DNA from: Neisseria arctica
GTDB lineage: Bacteria > Pseudomonadota > Gammaproteobacteria > Burkholderiales > Neisseriaceae
Reading direction: 5' to 3'
Length of the DNA stretch: 64,000 nucleotides
Assembly: GCF_022870905.1 (NCBI RefSeq)
Contig: NZ_CP091510.1
Coordinates: 1,674,001 to 1,738,000 of the forward strand
The position numbers and the translations under genes are program-made. The notes under the pieces were generated by a model, which worked only from the letters and a program-made list of their open reading frames with translations, did not search any database and was not told the DNA's origin. Below are positions 41,486 to 52,555 of this stretch, piece after piece. Each line of letters starts with the position of its first letter. Position 1 is the first letter of the stretch.

Positions 41486-43393
41486 TTAAACCAATGCCAA
41501 AGCAATTTCCTGCTTAAGGTGGGCAATAAAATCATCCACACCCATTGCGCCTAAATCTTCCGCTTTACGGCGCACGGCAACTTGGTTGTTTTCTTTTTCA
41601 CTCTCCCCCACCACAATTTGATAGGGGTAACGGTATTGGCTATTATCTCGGATTTTGTAACCGATCTTTTCGTTACGCAAGTCTAATTCAACACGAAAAC
41701 CTTCTGCGCGCAGCTTTTCTACCACACTACGGCAATAATCGGCCTGCTTCTCGGTAATATTCATTACCACCATCTGCACCGGCGCCAGCCACAGCGGGAA
41801 AGAGCCTGCATAGTTCTCAATCAAAATACCGATAAAACGCTCGAGTGAACCACAAATGGCACGATGCAGCATCACCGGGCGTGCACGACCATTATCTTCG
41901 GTCACGTATTCGGCATTCAAACGCTCCGGCAACACAAAATCAAGCTGAATCGTGCCGCATTGCCATGAGCGGCCGATTGCATCTTTAATATGATATTCTA
42001 CTTTAGGTCCATAGAAAGCTCCCTCCCCGGGCAACTCTTCCCACTCGATACCGCAGGCAGTCAGCGCATCACGCAAACCTTGCTCCGCTTTATCCCAAAT
42101 CTCATCGGAACCAGCACGCTGCTCAGGTCGCAAAGACAACTTGACATCAACCTGTTCAAAGCCAAATTGCTTGTAAATTTTCATTACCAAACGGTTAAAT
42201 GCCTGTGCTTCCTGAGTAATCTGCGCCTCAGTACAAAAAATATGCGCATCATCCTGCACAAAGCCACGCACACGCATCAAGCCGTGCAAGGCACCCGAAG
42301 GCTCGTTTCGATGGCAAGAACCAAACTCTGCCAAACGCATAGGCAGGTCACGATATGAACGCAAACCGTGGTTGAAAATCTGCACATGACCGGGACAGTT
42401 CATCGGCTTAACCGCATATTCGCGCTTTTCCGATTGGGTTGTAAACATATTGTCTTTATAGTTTTGCCAGTGGCCAGATTTTTCCCAAAAGGTTTTATCC
42501 ATAATCTGGGGAGTTTTCACTTCCTGGTAACCGGCTGTATCCAGCTCTTTGCGCATATGCTGTTCGATAGTTTGCCATAATGCCCAACCACGGGGATGCC
42601 AAAATACCATACCCGGGGCTTCGTCTTGCAAATGAAATAAATCAAGCTGCTTACCAAGTTTACGGTGATCTCGTTTTTCAGCTTCTTCCAAGCGGGTAAG
42701 ATAAGCTTTGAGATCTTCTTTATTTGCCCAAGCAGTACCATAAATACGCTGGAGCATTTCATTATTGCTATCGCCGCGCCAATAAGCGCCGGCAACCTTC
42801 ATCAACTTAAATACTTTCAACTTACCGGTAGAGGGAACATGAGGACCACGGCAGAGATCTGTAAATTCACCCTCTCGGTACAAGGACAATACTTCGCCTT
42901 GCGGTATGCTCTCAATGATTTCCGCTTTGTAATCTTCACCAATGCTTTTAAAATAAGCAACAGCATCATCTCTGCTAAGTTCGTATCTCTCAACAGGAAT
43001 ATCTTTTCTTGCCAGCTCGTTCATTTTACTTTCAATTGCCGCCAAATCCTCAGGAGTAAACGGGCGTTTGTAAGCAAAATCGTAGTAAAAACCATCTTCG
43101 ATGGTCGGGCCGATAGTAACCTGTGCTTCAGGAAAAAGCTCTTTAACGGCATACGCCATCAGATGTGCAGTAGAGTGGCGGATAATATCCAACCCATCTG
43201 CATCTTTACCGGTTATAATCGACAAAGCCGCGTCTTCGGAAATCACATATGAAGTATCTACCAACTTACCATTGACCTTACCGGCCAAGGCCGCCTTAGC
43301 CAAACCCGTACCGATAGAAGCAGCCACATCGTAAACCGACACCGGTGCTTCGAACTGACGGACCGACCCGTCGGGCAAGGTAATGTTCAACAT
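41486..43393 (-). CDS. thrS: threonyl-tRNA synthetase
   Basis: 635 residues: TGS domain ([17 protein letters not shown]), editing domain with [11 protein letters not shown] and the zinc-type residues, class II core with [12 protein letters not shown] and [14 protein letters not shown], and the anticodon-binding C-terminus. GGAG precedes the ATG. First gene of the thrS-infC-rpmI-rplT unit. No ATG-proximal operator resembling an anticodon arm was evident in the 67-base region before it. Confidence 0.97.
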   Translation of the reverse strand: MLNITLPDGSVRQFEAPVSVYDVAASIGTGLAKAALAGKVNGKLVDTSYVISEDAALSIITGKDADGLDIIRHSTAHLMAYAVKELFPEAQVTIGPTIEDGFYYDFAYKRPFTPEDLAAIESKMNELARKDIPVERYELSRDDAVAYFKSIGEDYKAEIIESIPQGEVLSLYREGEFTDLCRGPHVPSTGKLKVFKLMKVAGAYWRGDSNNEMLQRIYGTAWANKEDLKAYLTRLEEAEKRDHRKLGKQLDLFHLQDEAPGMVFWHPRGWALWQTIEQHMRKELDTAGYQEVKTPQIMDKTFWEKSGHWQNYKDNMFTTQSEKREYAVKPMNCPGHVQIFNHGLRSYRDLPMRLAEFGSCHRNEPSGALHGLMRVRGFVQDDAHIFCTEAQITQEAQAFNRLVMKIYKQFGFEQVDVKLSLRPEQRAGSDEIWDKAEQGLRDALTACGIEWEELPGEGAFYGPKVEYHIKDAIGRSWQCGTIQLDFVLPERLNAEYVTEDNGRARPVMLHRAICGSLERFIGILIENYAGSFPLWLAPVQMVVMNITEKQADYCRSVVEKLRAEGFRVELDLRNEKIGYKIRDNSQYRYPYQIVVGESEKENNQVAVRRKAEDLGAMGVDDFIAHLKQEIALALV

Positions 43394-43460
43394 TAAAATA
43401 CTCCAATAACCGAAATGCGCAGAACCTGAATCTCAGGCAATAACTATTTTTTCACATCAT

Positions 43461-43494
43461 AAAAAAAGCAACAAAAGCATACTGCTTTTGCTGC
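43461..43494 (-). terminator. terminator of tRNA-Val
   Basis: Stem of about 12 pairs with mismatch (43483-43494 with 43468-43479) and a three-base loop, followed on the minus strand by seven T residues. It lies 10 bases after the tRNA and before thrS. Confidence 0.85.
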
Positions 43495-43504
43495 ATACAC
43501 AGTA

Positions 43505-43581
43505 TGGTAGGCATGATTGGATTCGAACCAACGACCCCCACCATGTCAAGGTGGTGCTCTAACCAACTGAGCTACATGCCT
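43505..43581 (-). tRNA. tRNA-Val (GAC)
   Basis: A 77-base cloverleaf with encoded CCA. Acceptor AGGCATG/CATGCCT pairs fully; anticodon stem CCACC/GGTGG encloses TTGACAT, giving anticodon GAC. The T arm contains TTCGAAT. The D arm is AGCTCAGTTGGTTAGAGC. Confidence 0.97.
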
Positions 43582-43618
43582 GTTAAAGCAGCCATAACAG
43601 ATATACGGCAAAGGCGTT

Positions 43619-43648
43619 ATTTTAGCTGATTCGCGCTTTGCTTGACAA
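43619..43648 (-). promoter_or_regulatory. sigma70 promoter of tRNA-Val
   Basis: On the minus strand TTGTCA, 18 bases, TAAAAT; the -10 ends about 37 bases before the mature tRNA 5' end. Confidence 0.65.
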
Positions 43649-43711
43649 GCAGTCTATTTTGCAATGAGCCGCCATGCGCCGTCTAAAACCGCATAAATAC
43701 AGCAAATCCGC

Positions 43712-43717
43712 TATAAT
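43712..43717 (+). promoter_or_regulatory. candidate -10 of tgt
   Basis: A perfect TATAAT 42 bases upstream of the tgt start. No clear -35. Confidence 0.35.
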
Positions 43718-43756
43718 TGCGATTATGATAACTTTTCAGAGTATGCTCTGCTGTAA

Positions 43757-44872
<1,116 letters not shown>

Positions 44873-44905
44873 CTGTATCTATATGTATAGCCATTTCTAT
44901 CTGCA

Positions 44906-44933
44906 AGGCCGTCTGAAAATTTTCAGACGGCCT
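44906..44933 (+). terminator. DUS-pair terminator after tgt
   Basis: AGGCCGTCTGAAA and complement, two-base loop. Confidence 0.8.
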
Positions 44934-45144
44934 ATTATTATAATTTAACGGGCATTCTTATTAGTTCATTACACACCATATAAGCTTCCCAAACGTACCC
45001 ATAAACTGGATAAGCAGATACTGAATAAAACAACTATTTCAAGCAAGGTTCAAGATAGCGCACCAATATCCTGCCGGACTACTACTGTGGAATATTCTGC
45101 ATATTCAATAAATATTCTTTGCATATACATATTATCCGTATATT

Positions 45145-45180
45145 AAGAAACGCCGTCTGAAAATTCAGACGGCGTTTCTT
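45145..45180. terminator. long DUS-pair hairpin
   Basis: A perfect 17-base stem (AAGAAACGCCGTCTGAA and complement) with a two-base loop; it lies downstream of the DUF4124 gene on the minus strand. Confidence 0.75.
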
Positions 45181-45265
45181 AAATTATTGAGAACCCGTTT
45201 ACGGTATGTATATAGCTAAATATAGTCTGCACATCCTCAGTCAATATCAGATCTCTCAAAAGAGG

Positions 45266-45805
45266 TTATATCCTGGATAATTCCCGTTGCAAAGCTTGGA
45301 TATTTTGCTGGCGGTCTAGCACACTGCCTTGCAAGCGACTGATATGCTGTTGGTCGAGATTGCCTGATTTAGCGGTTCGCGCCGCAGCCAAAGCTTTTTG
45401 TTCGTTAGCCAATGCCTGGCGCTCGTTGGCCAACTCTTGCTCCAAAATAGAACGACGCCCGCCTGTGGAGGATACTTTAGGAGCAGCAGGTACAACAGGT
45501 GCTGCTTGAGAGGCTATTTGTGTCCGCTTAACCGGCACGGCGGCAGGCTTTGCTTTAGCAGTATTTTGATTGGTATTTTTTTGAGCCTGCTGGCTTTCCG
45601 CACTACGTACCGATGGCGTGTCATAACGACTGGTGCTGTAACGGCCTATCGGCGGCAAATCTGCCGAAGAGCAATTACGACCGGCCTTTGATGTATACAC
45701 TGTCTGGCCGTTTATCACGCAGGTATAAATTTTTGCAGCATGCGCTGTCTGAAGGGCTCCCACCGACAGAGCAGCCAATATACACAAAACGGATACTTTT
45801 TTCAT
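45266..45805 (-). CDS. DUF4124-domain exported protein
   Basis: About 179 residues starting MKKVSVLCILAALSVGALQTAHA-AKIY, a Sec signal peptide with an AHA cleavage site. The following KIYTCVINGQTVYTSKAGRNCSSADLPPIGRY is a DUF4124 pattern with two cysteines. The rest is Ala/Gln/Lys-rich and ends in a coiled coil (LEQELANERQALANEQKALAAARTAK...RQQNIQALQREL). The start at 45805 is chosen for the signal peptide, although the frame is open upstream to 45919; no strong Shine-Dalgarno sequence decides. Function unknown; probably periplasmic. Confidence 0.75.
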   Translation of the reverse strand: MKKVSVLCILAALSVGALQTAHAAKIYTCVINGQTVYTSKAGRNCSSADLPPIGRYSTSRYDTPSVRSAESQQAQKNTNQNTAKAKPAAVPVKRTQIASQAAPVVPAAPKVSSTGGRRSILEQELANERQALANEQKALAAARTAKSGNLDQQHISRLQGSVLDRQQNIQALQRELSRI

Positions 45806-45875
45806 ACAACCGAATGTTTCATTTATCATTTTGATTTTTTTGGGCATTTCTGCCCACTTTCCCCGACGGCATGTA

Positions 45876-47801
45876 TTATTTAAGATCAGCGAATTCCGCA
45901 TCAACAGCTTGATGGACACGCTCCAACTCTTCCTGCCACCCCAGCCAGTTTTCTTCCAAACCGTTCAATTTTACTTTGACTTCGGCCAATCGTGCGAGCA
46001 TTTGCTGTAATTCAGCTTTATTTTCATCCGCATAAGCGGATTCTTGTGCCAAAAATGCTTCACACGTACTTTGTACTTCGGCCAAAACGGCCATTTCTTT
46101 TTCGGCTTTTTCTATTTTCTGCTGAAGCGGTTTTGTACGACGCGCCCGCTCCTGCCGTATTTGAGCTTCCAAACGTTTAATGTCTTTTCGACTTTGAGAC
46201 TGTGCCGATGCTGCCGGTGCCGTAGCGGCATTTTCTTGTGCTAGGCGCCATTGTCTGTAATCGTTCAAATCACCATCAAATTCTTTCAGACGGCCTTCAC
46301 TAATCAACAAAAATGAATCAGTAGTCGCCTCAAGCAAGCTCCTGTCATGTGATACGACAATCAAAGCCCCCTGAAAACTTTGCAACGCTACGGTAAGCGC
46401 ATGGCGCATATCCAAATCCAAATGGTTGGTCGGTTCGTCAAGCAGCAATAAATTAGGTTTTTGCCACACCATCAAGGCCAAAGCCAACCGCGCTTTTTCA
46501 CCACCTGAAAAAGGTTCGATTTTTTGGGTAGCCATATCACCAATAAAGTTGAAGCCACCCAAAAAATTGCGGATTTCCTGCTCACGCACTTGCGGTGAAA
46601 GCTGTTGGATATGCCAAATAGGGCTTTGATCTGCCCGCAAGGTGTCAAGTTGGTGCTGGGCAAAATAGCCGATATTGAGTTTGTCTGATTTCAACAGCTG
46701 CCCTGCCATTGGCTGCAATTCCCCGGCCAATGCTTTAATGAATGTAGATTTACCACTACCGTTCACACCAAGCAAACCGTAACGTGCCCCGCTCTCAATA
46801 GAAAGATTGACACCGCTAACAATACTCTTACCCTCATATCCCAAATCTGCGGCATCCAATTTCAATAAAGGGTTGGGCAGATGGGTTGGCTGTTCGAATT
46901 GGAAAGAAAATTCACTATCCAAATGAGCGGGCGCGATACGCTCCAATTTGGCCAAGGCTTTCATACGGCTTTGCGCTTGCGTAGCCTTAGTCGCCTTTGC
47001 TTTAAAACGGTCAATAAACGATTGCAAATGTTTGATTTGGGCCTGTTGTTTTTGATAGGCAGACTGTTGCTGAGCCAAACGCTGAGCACGTTCGGTTTGA
47101 TAAAAATCATAATTCCCGCCGTATAGCGTAAGCTTCTGATTAGATAACTCAACAGTTTGCGTAGTGGTGGCATTTAAAAAATCACGGTCATGCGAAATGA
47201 TGATTTGCGTGCAAGGTAAGGAAGCAAGGTGATTCTCCAACCATAATACGGTTTCCAAATCCAAGTGGTTGGTCGGCTCATCAAGCAGCAGCAAATCGGC
47301 GCGGCACATAAGCGCCTGCGCCAAATTCAAACGCATTCTCCATCCGCCGGAAAACGATTTAACCGGCATATCGTGTTCTTGTTGCGAAAAACCCAAACCG
47401 TTTAGTAATTTCGCCGCACGCGCAGGAGCAGTATAGGCATCGATTTCCTCTAATTTAGCGTGGTATTCCGCCTGCTTCATGCCATCGTTATCGGTCTCGG
47501 CCTGCATCAAAGCTGCCTGAAAATATTGTAATTCGCCATCTCCTTGCAATACATAATTCAAAGCAGTGATATCCAACGCCGGAGTTTCCTGCGCCACCGC
47601 CGCTAACTTCCAATGCTTGGGAATTTGGATATCTCCGCCATCTTGCGTAATTTCACCTTTAATCAGAGAAAACAGACTGGATTTACCCGTACCGTTTTTA
47701 CCGATTAAGCCTACACGCTGATTTGGGGTAATAGTAAGCGAAGCCTTATCAAGTAAGACCTTTAAACCACGCTGGAGAGTCAAATTACTGATTTCTATCA
47801 T
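45876..47801 (-). CDS. ABC-F family ATPase (YheS/Uup type)
   Basis: 641 residues with two ABC ATPase cassettes on one chain and no membrane domain: GLIGKNGTGKSSLFSL and SGGWRMRLNLAQALM in the first, GLLGVNGSGKSTFIKAL and SGGEKARLALALMVW in the second. Both cassettes share LLLLDEPTNHLD. A charged linker (about residues 230-280) joins them and a coiled-coil tail ends the protein. ABC-F proteins act on the ribosome E site; this one resembles YheS most. A DUS inside (46285-46296) is read as EGRLKEF. Confidence 0.9.
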   Translation of the reverse strand: MIEISNLTLQRGLKVLLDKASLTITPNQRVGLIGKNGTGKSSLFSLIKGEITQDGGDIQIPKHWKLAAVAQETPALDITALNYVLQGDGELQYFQAALMQAETDNDGMKQAEYHAKLEEIDAYTAPARAAKLLNGLGFSQQEHDMPVKSFSGGWRMRLNLAQALMCRADLLLLDEPTNHLDLETVLWLENHLASLPCTQIIISHDRDFLNATTTQTVELSNQKLTLYGGNYDFYQTERAQRLAQQQSAYQKQQAQIKHLQSFIDRFKAKATKATQAQSRMKALAKLERIAPAHLDSEFSFQFEQPTHLPNPLLKLDAADLGYEGKSIVSGVNLSIESGARYGLLGVNGSGKSTFIKALAGELQPMAGQLLKSDKLNIGYFAQHQLDTLRADQSPIWHIQQLSPQVREQEIRNFLGGFNFIGDMATQKIEPFSGGEKARLALALMVWQKPNLLLLDEPTNHLDLDMRHALTVALQSFQGALIVVSHDRSLLEATTDSFLLISEGRLKEFDGDLNDYRQWRLAQENAATAPAASAQSQSRKDIKRLEAQIRQERARRTKPLQQKIEKAEKEMAVLAEVQSTCEAFLAQESAYADENKAELQQMLARLAEVKVKLNGLEENWLGWQEELERVHQAVDAEFADLK

Positions 47802-47995
47802 ATTTACCTTACAAGCACCAAATTAAGATATCGCCCGCAAGCGCCATATCTCACGCCTTTCATAACATAAAACCCAAAATCGCTATGAGAAGCTTATATT
47901 TTAATGTGTTTACCGGAAATAAAAGCCAACAAGGCGGCTTATGCCGCCTTGTGCTTTACTGCGCTTATCTATCTAGAAGCAGGCAGAATTTGTAT

Positions 47996-48772
47996 TTATT
48001 GCTCGACAAACGCGCGCTCAATTACATAATCCCCACGCTGGCCCATTTTCGGAGAAACTTTCAAGCCAAAATGGTTTAGCACCCCACTGGTATCTTTTAA
48101 CATCTCAGGGCTGCCGCACAACATGGCACGGTCATGCTCGGGATCTAGAGTCGGCAAGCCGATATCCTCAAACATTTTACCGCTCATCATCAAATCAGTG
48201 ATATGACCGCGATGCGGGTATTCTTCGCGAGATACCACCGGATAGTAAATCAGCTTTTCCTTTACCAAGTCACCCAAATATTCATGTTCGGGTAATTCTT
48301 TGGTAAAACGGTCATAATACGCCAAGTCTTTTTTATAACGAACACCGTGAACCATAATGATTTTTTCGAATTGCTCATATACTTCCGGATCTTTGGTAAT
48401 ACTCAAGAACGGTGCCAAACCGGTACCGGTACTCAAAAGATAAAGGTTTCGGCCGGGATTCAAATCGCCGCAAATCAATGTACCGGTCGGTTTTTTGCTG
48501 ATCAACACCTCATCACCAGGTTTGAGATGTTGTAAACGGCTGGTCAAAGGACCATCCTGAACTTTAATACTGAAAAACTCGAGATGCTCTTCCCAGTTAG
48601 CACTGGCAACGCTGTATGCGCGCATCAGAGGCTTGCCATCCACCATCAGGCCCACCATCACAAACTGGCCGTTTTCAAAACGTAATGACTCGTCGCGCGT
48701 GCAAGTGAAGGTAAAGTAAGCGTCTGTCCAATGATGAACCGACAAAACCGTCTGAGTATTAAATGCTGCCAT
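47996..48772 (-). CDS. fpr: ferredoxin/flavodoxin--NADP+ reductase
   Basis: A 258-residue FAD flavoprotein. RAYSVASA is the FAD motif and LLSTGTGLAPFLSI the NADP motif; AMLCGSPEMLKDT and the C-terminal RGDYVIERAFVEQ are typical of bacterial subclass FPR. It supplies electrons to ferredoxin or flavodoxin, including iron-sulfur repair. It lies 21 bases upstream of... the msbA stop, in the same orientation, with a DUS pair in the gap. Confidence 0.93.
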   Translation of the reverse strand: MAAFNTQTVLSVHHWTDAYFTFTCTRDESLRFENGQFVMVGLMVDGKPLMRAYSVASANWEEHLEFFSIKVQDGPLTSRLQHLKPGDEVLISKKPTGTLICGDLNPGRNLYLLSTGTGLAPFLSITKDPEVYEQFEKIIMVHGVRYKKDLAYYDRFTKELPEHEYLGDLVKEKLIYYPVVSREEYPHRGHITDLMMSGKMFEDIGLPTLDPEHDRAMLCGSPEMLKDTSGVLNHFGLKVSPKMGQRGDYVIERAFVEQ

Positions 48773-48793
48773 GTTGTTTTCCTATTTAAATAT

Positions 48794-50596
48794 TTAAGAG
48801 GCCGTCCGAACCGTTTCAGACGGCTTTTCATCAAATTGCAGATTATGCAAGTCGGCATAACGGCCGCCACGGGCTATCAATTCTTGATGCGTGCCCTGCT
48901 CTACGATACGGCCCTCATGCATAACTACGATAGTGTCCGCTTTCTCAATAGTCGACAAGCGGTGGGCGATCACGATGGTTGTGCGGTTTTGCATTAATTT
49001 TTCCAATGCCGCCTGAACCAAACGTTCGGATTCGTTATCCAATGCGCTGGTGGCTTCATCCAAAATCAAAATCGGAGCATTTTTCAACAACGCTCTGGCA
49101 ATCGCAATACGCTGACGTTGGCCGCCGGAAAGCTTCAAGCCGTTTTCACCCACCTCGGTATTTAATCCTTGGGGCATTGCCTGAATAAACGACCATGCGT
49201 TAGCAGCCTTTGCTGCTTGGATGATTTCTGCTTCGGTAGCCTTTCCCAACTGGCCGTAAGCAATGTTACCGGCTACGGTATCATTAAATAACACCACATC
49301 CTGACTCACTAATGCCATTTGACTACGCAAACTTTCCAGTGTGTATTCACGGATATCCGTTCCGCCGATACGTACTTCGCCGCCACTAGGGTTGAAAAAG
49401 CGAGGTATCAGATTTGCCAAAGTCGTTTTGCCACATCCCGAAGCGCCAACCAATGCCACCACTTTACCCTGCGGTACAGTCAAATTGATACCGTTTAAGC
49501 TGTTTTTCTCTGCCTCCAGATAGCGGTGTACGATATCGATAAATTCGATCGTACCCGGATTAACCAGCTGCTGGGTACCGCCGTCCGTTTCTTCAGGCTC
49601 ATCCAAAAAGCCGAATACACTTTCCGCCGCTGCCAAGCCGCGTTGGAGCGACTGCATCACACTGGTCATACGCTTGATGGGGTCAAACATCATAATCATG
49701 CTCGACAAAAACGACATAAAGTCGCCCGCGCTAAAGCCGTCACTATGTGCTTCCCGGGCCGCCATATACATAATCGCCGCCAAAGCGACGGAAGCCATAA
49801 TTTGGGTAACACTTGTACCGATAGAACTGGCAGCTGCCTGCTTGACATTATTACTGCGAACCCCGCCCGCGGCATTTTCAAAGCGGCCTGTCTCCCGCTT
49901 TTGGCCGCCATAAACCTTGATAACACGGGCCCCGTCTATACTCTCGTTCAAAACCTGCGTCATCTGGCCTAACTGCTGTTGGTTGCTGTGCGAAAGGCTG
50001 CGCAGACGCTTGCTGACCATACGCACACATACAGCCACAATCGGCAACACTGCAAAAGTAATCAGCGTCAACCGCCAGTTGAGATACATCAGCAGGCCAA
50101 GCAAACCGATAACGCTGACACCGTCTTTCGCTAACACGGTAATCACGTTGAAGCCGGCGTCTGCAATTTGGTTTGCATCATTCAACACGCGCGACATCAC
50201 CCGCCCGCTGGCATGATTACTGAAATACGAAGAGGGCAAGCGCATCATCTTGCCGAACATCTGCTCCCGCATTTGCTGAACCAAATGACTGGAAAGATAA
50301 CTGGTGCAGTATTCGTTGATAAAATTGAAGATGCCGCGCACGATAAAAAGTGCTACGATGGCCAAGGGCAGCCAACTCATCTTCTGCATATTTTTATCGA
50401 CAAAGCCTTCATTAATCAAAGGCTTGAGAAGATACCCAAACAAAGGCATGGTTGCCGCCACTATTAACATGGCGAAAACGGCAACGGTGAAAACTTTCCA
50501 ATACCCTTTCAGGTAAACTGCCAGCCGCTTATAAAGCTGCCAAGCCGACTGGTCGGTGCTTTGATGCATATCGATTCGCAATTTTAGAGCAAACAT
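48794..50596 (-). CDS. msbA: lipid A export ABC transporter MsbA
   Basis: Homodimeric flippase that moves lipid A-core across the inner membrane. Six membrane helices are followed by the ATPase with GASGCGKTTLANLIPRF, LSGGQRQRIAIARALL and ILILDEATSALDNESE. The 600-residue frame has a second in-frame ATG (50569, MHQSTDQSAW) that gives 591 residues and may be the true start; neither has a good Shine-Dalgarno sequence. The last codons (KPSETV) are part of a DUS. Downstream is fpr. Confidence 0.9.
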   Translation of the reverse strand: MFALKLRIDMHQSTDQSAWQLYKRLAVYLKGYWKVFTVAVFAMLIVAATMPLFGYLLKPLINEGFVDKNMQKMSWLPLAIVALFIVRGIFNFINEYCTSYLSSHLVQQMREQMFGKMMRLPSSYFSNHASGRVMSRVLNDANQIADAGFNVITVLAKDGVSVIGLLGLLMYLNWRLTLITFAVLPIVAVCVRMVSKRLRSLSHSNQQQLGQMTQVLNESIDGARVIKVYGGQKRETGRFENAAGGVRSNNVKQAAASSIGTSVTQIMASVALAAIMYMAAREAHSDGFSAGDFMSFLSSMIMMFDPIKRMTSVMQSLQRGLAAAESVFGFLDEPEETDGGTQQLVNPGTIEFIDIVHRYLEAEKNSLNGINLTVPQGKVVALVGASGCGKTTLANLIPRFFNPSGGEVRIGGTDIREYTLESLRSQMALVSQDVVLFNDTVAGNIAYGQLGKATEAEIIQAAKAANAWSFIQAMPQGLNTEVGENGLKLSGGQRQRIAIARALLKNAPILILDEATSALDNESERLVQAALEKLMQNRTTIVIAHRLSTIEKADTIVVMHEGRIVEQGTHQELIARGGRYADLHNLQFDEKPSETVRTAS

Positions 50597-50653
50597 CCGA
50601 TTTTAAACAAAAACGCTTCTCAAATCAATGTTCGCTGTTTTTAAAACAAACCA

Positions 50654-50681
50654 ATGCCATCTGAAAAATTTCAGACGGCAT
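50654..50681 (-). terminator. AT-DUS pair hairpin after thrC
   Basis: ATGCCATCTGAA (one mismatch) at 50654-50665 pairs with TTCAGACGGCAT at 50670-50681. Confidence 0.65.
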
Positions 50682-50690
50682 TGCTCCTGA

Positions 50691-52103
50691 TTATTTATGC
50701 AATGTTTCCCGAATAATACTTTTCACTACTTCGGCATTATTAGGCACGGTTTGTACGCGTTGAGGCAGTGCTTCCAATCCTGCCAAGCCTGACGGACGCG
50801 CAACAGCCACTTCACCTACCGCCTCGCGGATAGCCTCTTCAAACTTGGCTGCCAAGGCAGTTTCCAAGCATACGATTGTTTCACCAGCCTCACGCACTTC
50901 GCGGGCGACTTTCACACCATCGGCCGTATGCGGATCAAGCAGCTCGCCGTCGGCACGGTAAACTTCGGCAATGGTAGCCAAACGGTCTTGGTGTAAGCTT
51001 TTACCCGACACGAAACCGTATTGGTTGCGGATTTTACCCAACTGCAAGCTCAAATCGAAACCTTTACCAATACCGACTTCTGCCCACAGGGCTTCGATTT
51101 GTACCGCATCGCGCTCCATCAGGTCGAATATGAAACGCTCAAAGTTTGAGGCTTTGGAAATATCCATAGAAGGGCTGGATGTTACATAGGTATCGGCTGT
51201 GCTGCGCGGGCGATATTCGCCGGTTTTGAAAAACTCATCCAGCACATCATTTTCATTAGTCGCCACAATCAGGCGGTGAATAGGCAGACCCATTTGACGG
51301 GCAATATGGCCGGCGCACACATTACCGAAATTACCGCTGGGCACACAGAAGCTGACTTTTTGACTGTTGTCTGTAGTAACATTGAAATAACCGGCAAAAT
51401 AATACACCACCTGAGCTACAATCCGCCCCCAGTTAATGGAGTTTACCGTGCCGATTTGATATTTTTCTTTAAAAGAAGCATCGCTTTGTACGGCTTTTAC
51501 AATATCCTGACAATCGTCAAACATACCTAAAACAGCGATATTATGGATATTCTCATCTTGCAGGCTATACATCTGCGCGCGCTGGAAAGCACTCATTTTA
51601 CCTTCCGGCGACAGCATAAATACATGGATACCCTTCTTACCGCGCAAAGCATATTCGGCTGCCGAACCGGTATCTCCGCTGGTTGCTCCCAAAATATTTA
51701 ATGTTTTACCCTCTTTGGCCAATACATATTCGAACGCATTGCCCAAAAACTGCATCGCCATATCTTTAAATGCCAAAGTAGGCCCGTTTGATAAGGCTTG
51801 GATTTTAATACCGTCACTCAAAGTACGAACCGGAGTAATCTCACGACTACCAAAAACCTCTTCGGTATAAGTGCGGTTGATGATATCGCGCAAATCATCA
51901 GCAGGAATGTCGGTAATAAACAGACTCATCACCTCAAAGGCCAGCTCCTGATAGCTCAAGCCACGCCAAGCCTCAAGCGTTTGCTCGCTCACATGAGGAT
52001 AATGCTCAGGCAGCATCAAACCGCCATCGGGAGCCAAGCCCATCAATAAAACCTCACTGAATGCCTTATGTGCCGTTGCGCCACGGGTGCTGATATATTT
52101 CAT
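50691..52103 (-). CDS. thrC: threonine synthase
   Basis: PLP enzyme that converts O-phosphohomoserine to threonine. The PLP lysine lies in GPTLAFKDMAMQFLG, and SGDTGSAAEYAL and VPSGNFGNVCAG bind phosphate/PLP. Start at 52103 (MKYISTRGATAHKAFSEVLLMGLAPDGGLMLPE) is the family start and gives 470 residues; 14 upstream codons in the open frame are ignored. DUS copies lie on both sides. Confidence 0.96.
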   Translation of the reverse strand: MKYISTRGATAHKAFSEVLLMGLAPDGGLMLPEHYPHVSEQTLEAWRGLSYQELAFEVMSLFITDIPADDLRDIINRTYTEEVFGSREITPVRTLSDGIKIQALSNGPTLAFKDMAMQFLGNAFEYVLAKEGKTLNILGATSGDTGSAAEYALRGKKGIHVFMLSPEGKMSAFQRAQMYSLQDENIHNIAVLGMFDDCQDIVKAVQSDASFKEKYQIGTVNSINWGRIVAQVVYYFAGYFNVTTDNSQKVSFCVPSGNFGNVCAGHIARQMGLPIHRLIVATNENDVLDEFFKTGEYRPRSTADTYVTSSPSMDISKASNFERFIFDLMERDAVQIEALWAEVGIGKGFDLSLQLGKIRNQYGFVSGKSLHQDRLATIAEVYRADGELLDPHTADGVKVAREVREAGETIVCLETALAAKFEEAIREAVGEVAVARPSGLAGLEALPQRVQTVPNNAEVVKSIIRETLHK

Positions 52104-52148
52104 AAACCTGTTTTCCGTTTTCTGAAAATTACGGGATAAAACCAAACA

Positions 52149-52186
52149 TTCAGACGGCCTGCATTACAAAAGCGGCCGTCTCAAAC
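52149..52186. other. loose DUS pair between the lipoprotein gene and thrC
   Basis: TTCAGACGGCCT at 52149-52160 faces GGCCGTCTCAAA (one mismatch) around 52174-52185. Confidence 0.5.
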
Positions 52187-52195
52187 CTTGTTGTC

Positions 52196-52555
52196 TTACT
52201 TATAAAGCCGCTTTACACATGCGGTGACTGTTTTTGCCGTTACACTGGCAACTGCCTGAGTACGGGTAGCGGGGCTAACAACCTGCATTAATTCCGCCGC
52301 ACTCATTTGATTCGGCGCCTCTTCGCTGGCGCAACCGCAAATTTTATCTTCCCACGCCTGCTGCTGTTGCGCGCTTACTGCCAACATAGCCAAACGCCAT
52401 TCGTTGCGGTTATTGAGCTCGGTGCGGCATTGGTTGTCGATAGCCGCTTTTACCAGTGAATTGCCGACACCCATACCGGTATCGAAACCACCGTTGCCGC
52501 TTGCACAGGCACCCAAAGCCAAAACCGCAGCAATAGCTGCTAAAAATTTCTTCAT
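52196..52555 (-). CDS. small lipoprotein of unknown function
   Basis: 119 residues. MKKFLAAIAAVLALGAC is a lipoprotein signal with lipobox L14-G15-A16-C17. The mature part has five further cysteines (NQC, KICGC, TAC), an unusual number for its size. No recognised domain. A lone gene: thrC lies downstream on the same strand and rarA is divergent. Confidence 0.7.
   Translation of the reverse strand: MKKFLAAIAAVLALGACASGNGGFDTGMGVGNSLVKAAIDNQCRTELNNRNEWRLAMLAVSAQQQQAWEDKICGCASEEAPNQMSAAELMQVVSPATRTQAVASVTAKTVTACVKRLYK

Larger units (their letters stand above)
44873..45265. other. intergenic region between tgt and the DUF4124 gene
   Basis: 393 bases, no credible gene. Two DUS-pair hairpins (44906-44933 and 45145-45180). 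Around 45090-45130 the motif AATATTC-(TT)-TGCATAT occurs twice in tandem; significance unknown. Confidence 0.55.

Noticed and set aside
47885..48079. 64-codon plus-strand frame overlapping the fpr 3' end
   Set aside because: Antisense to fpr, no homology expected.
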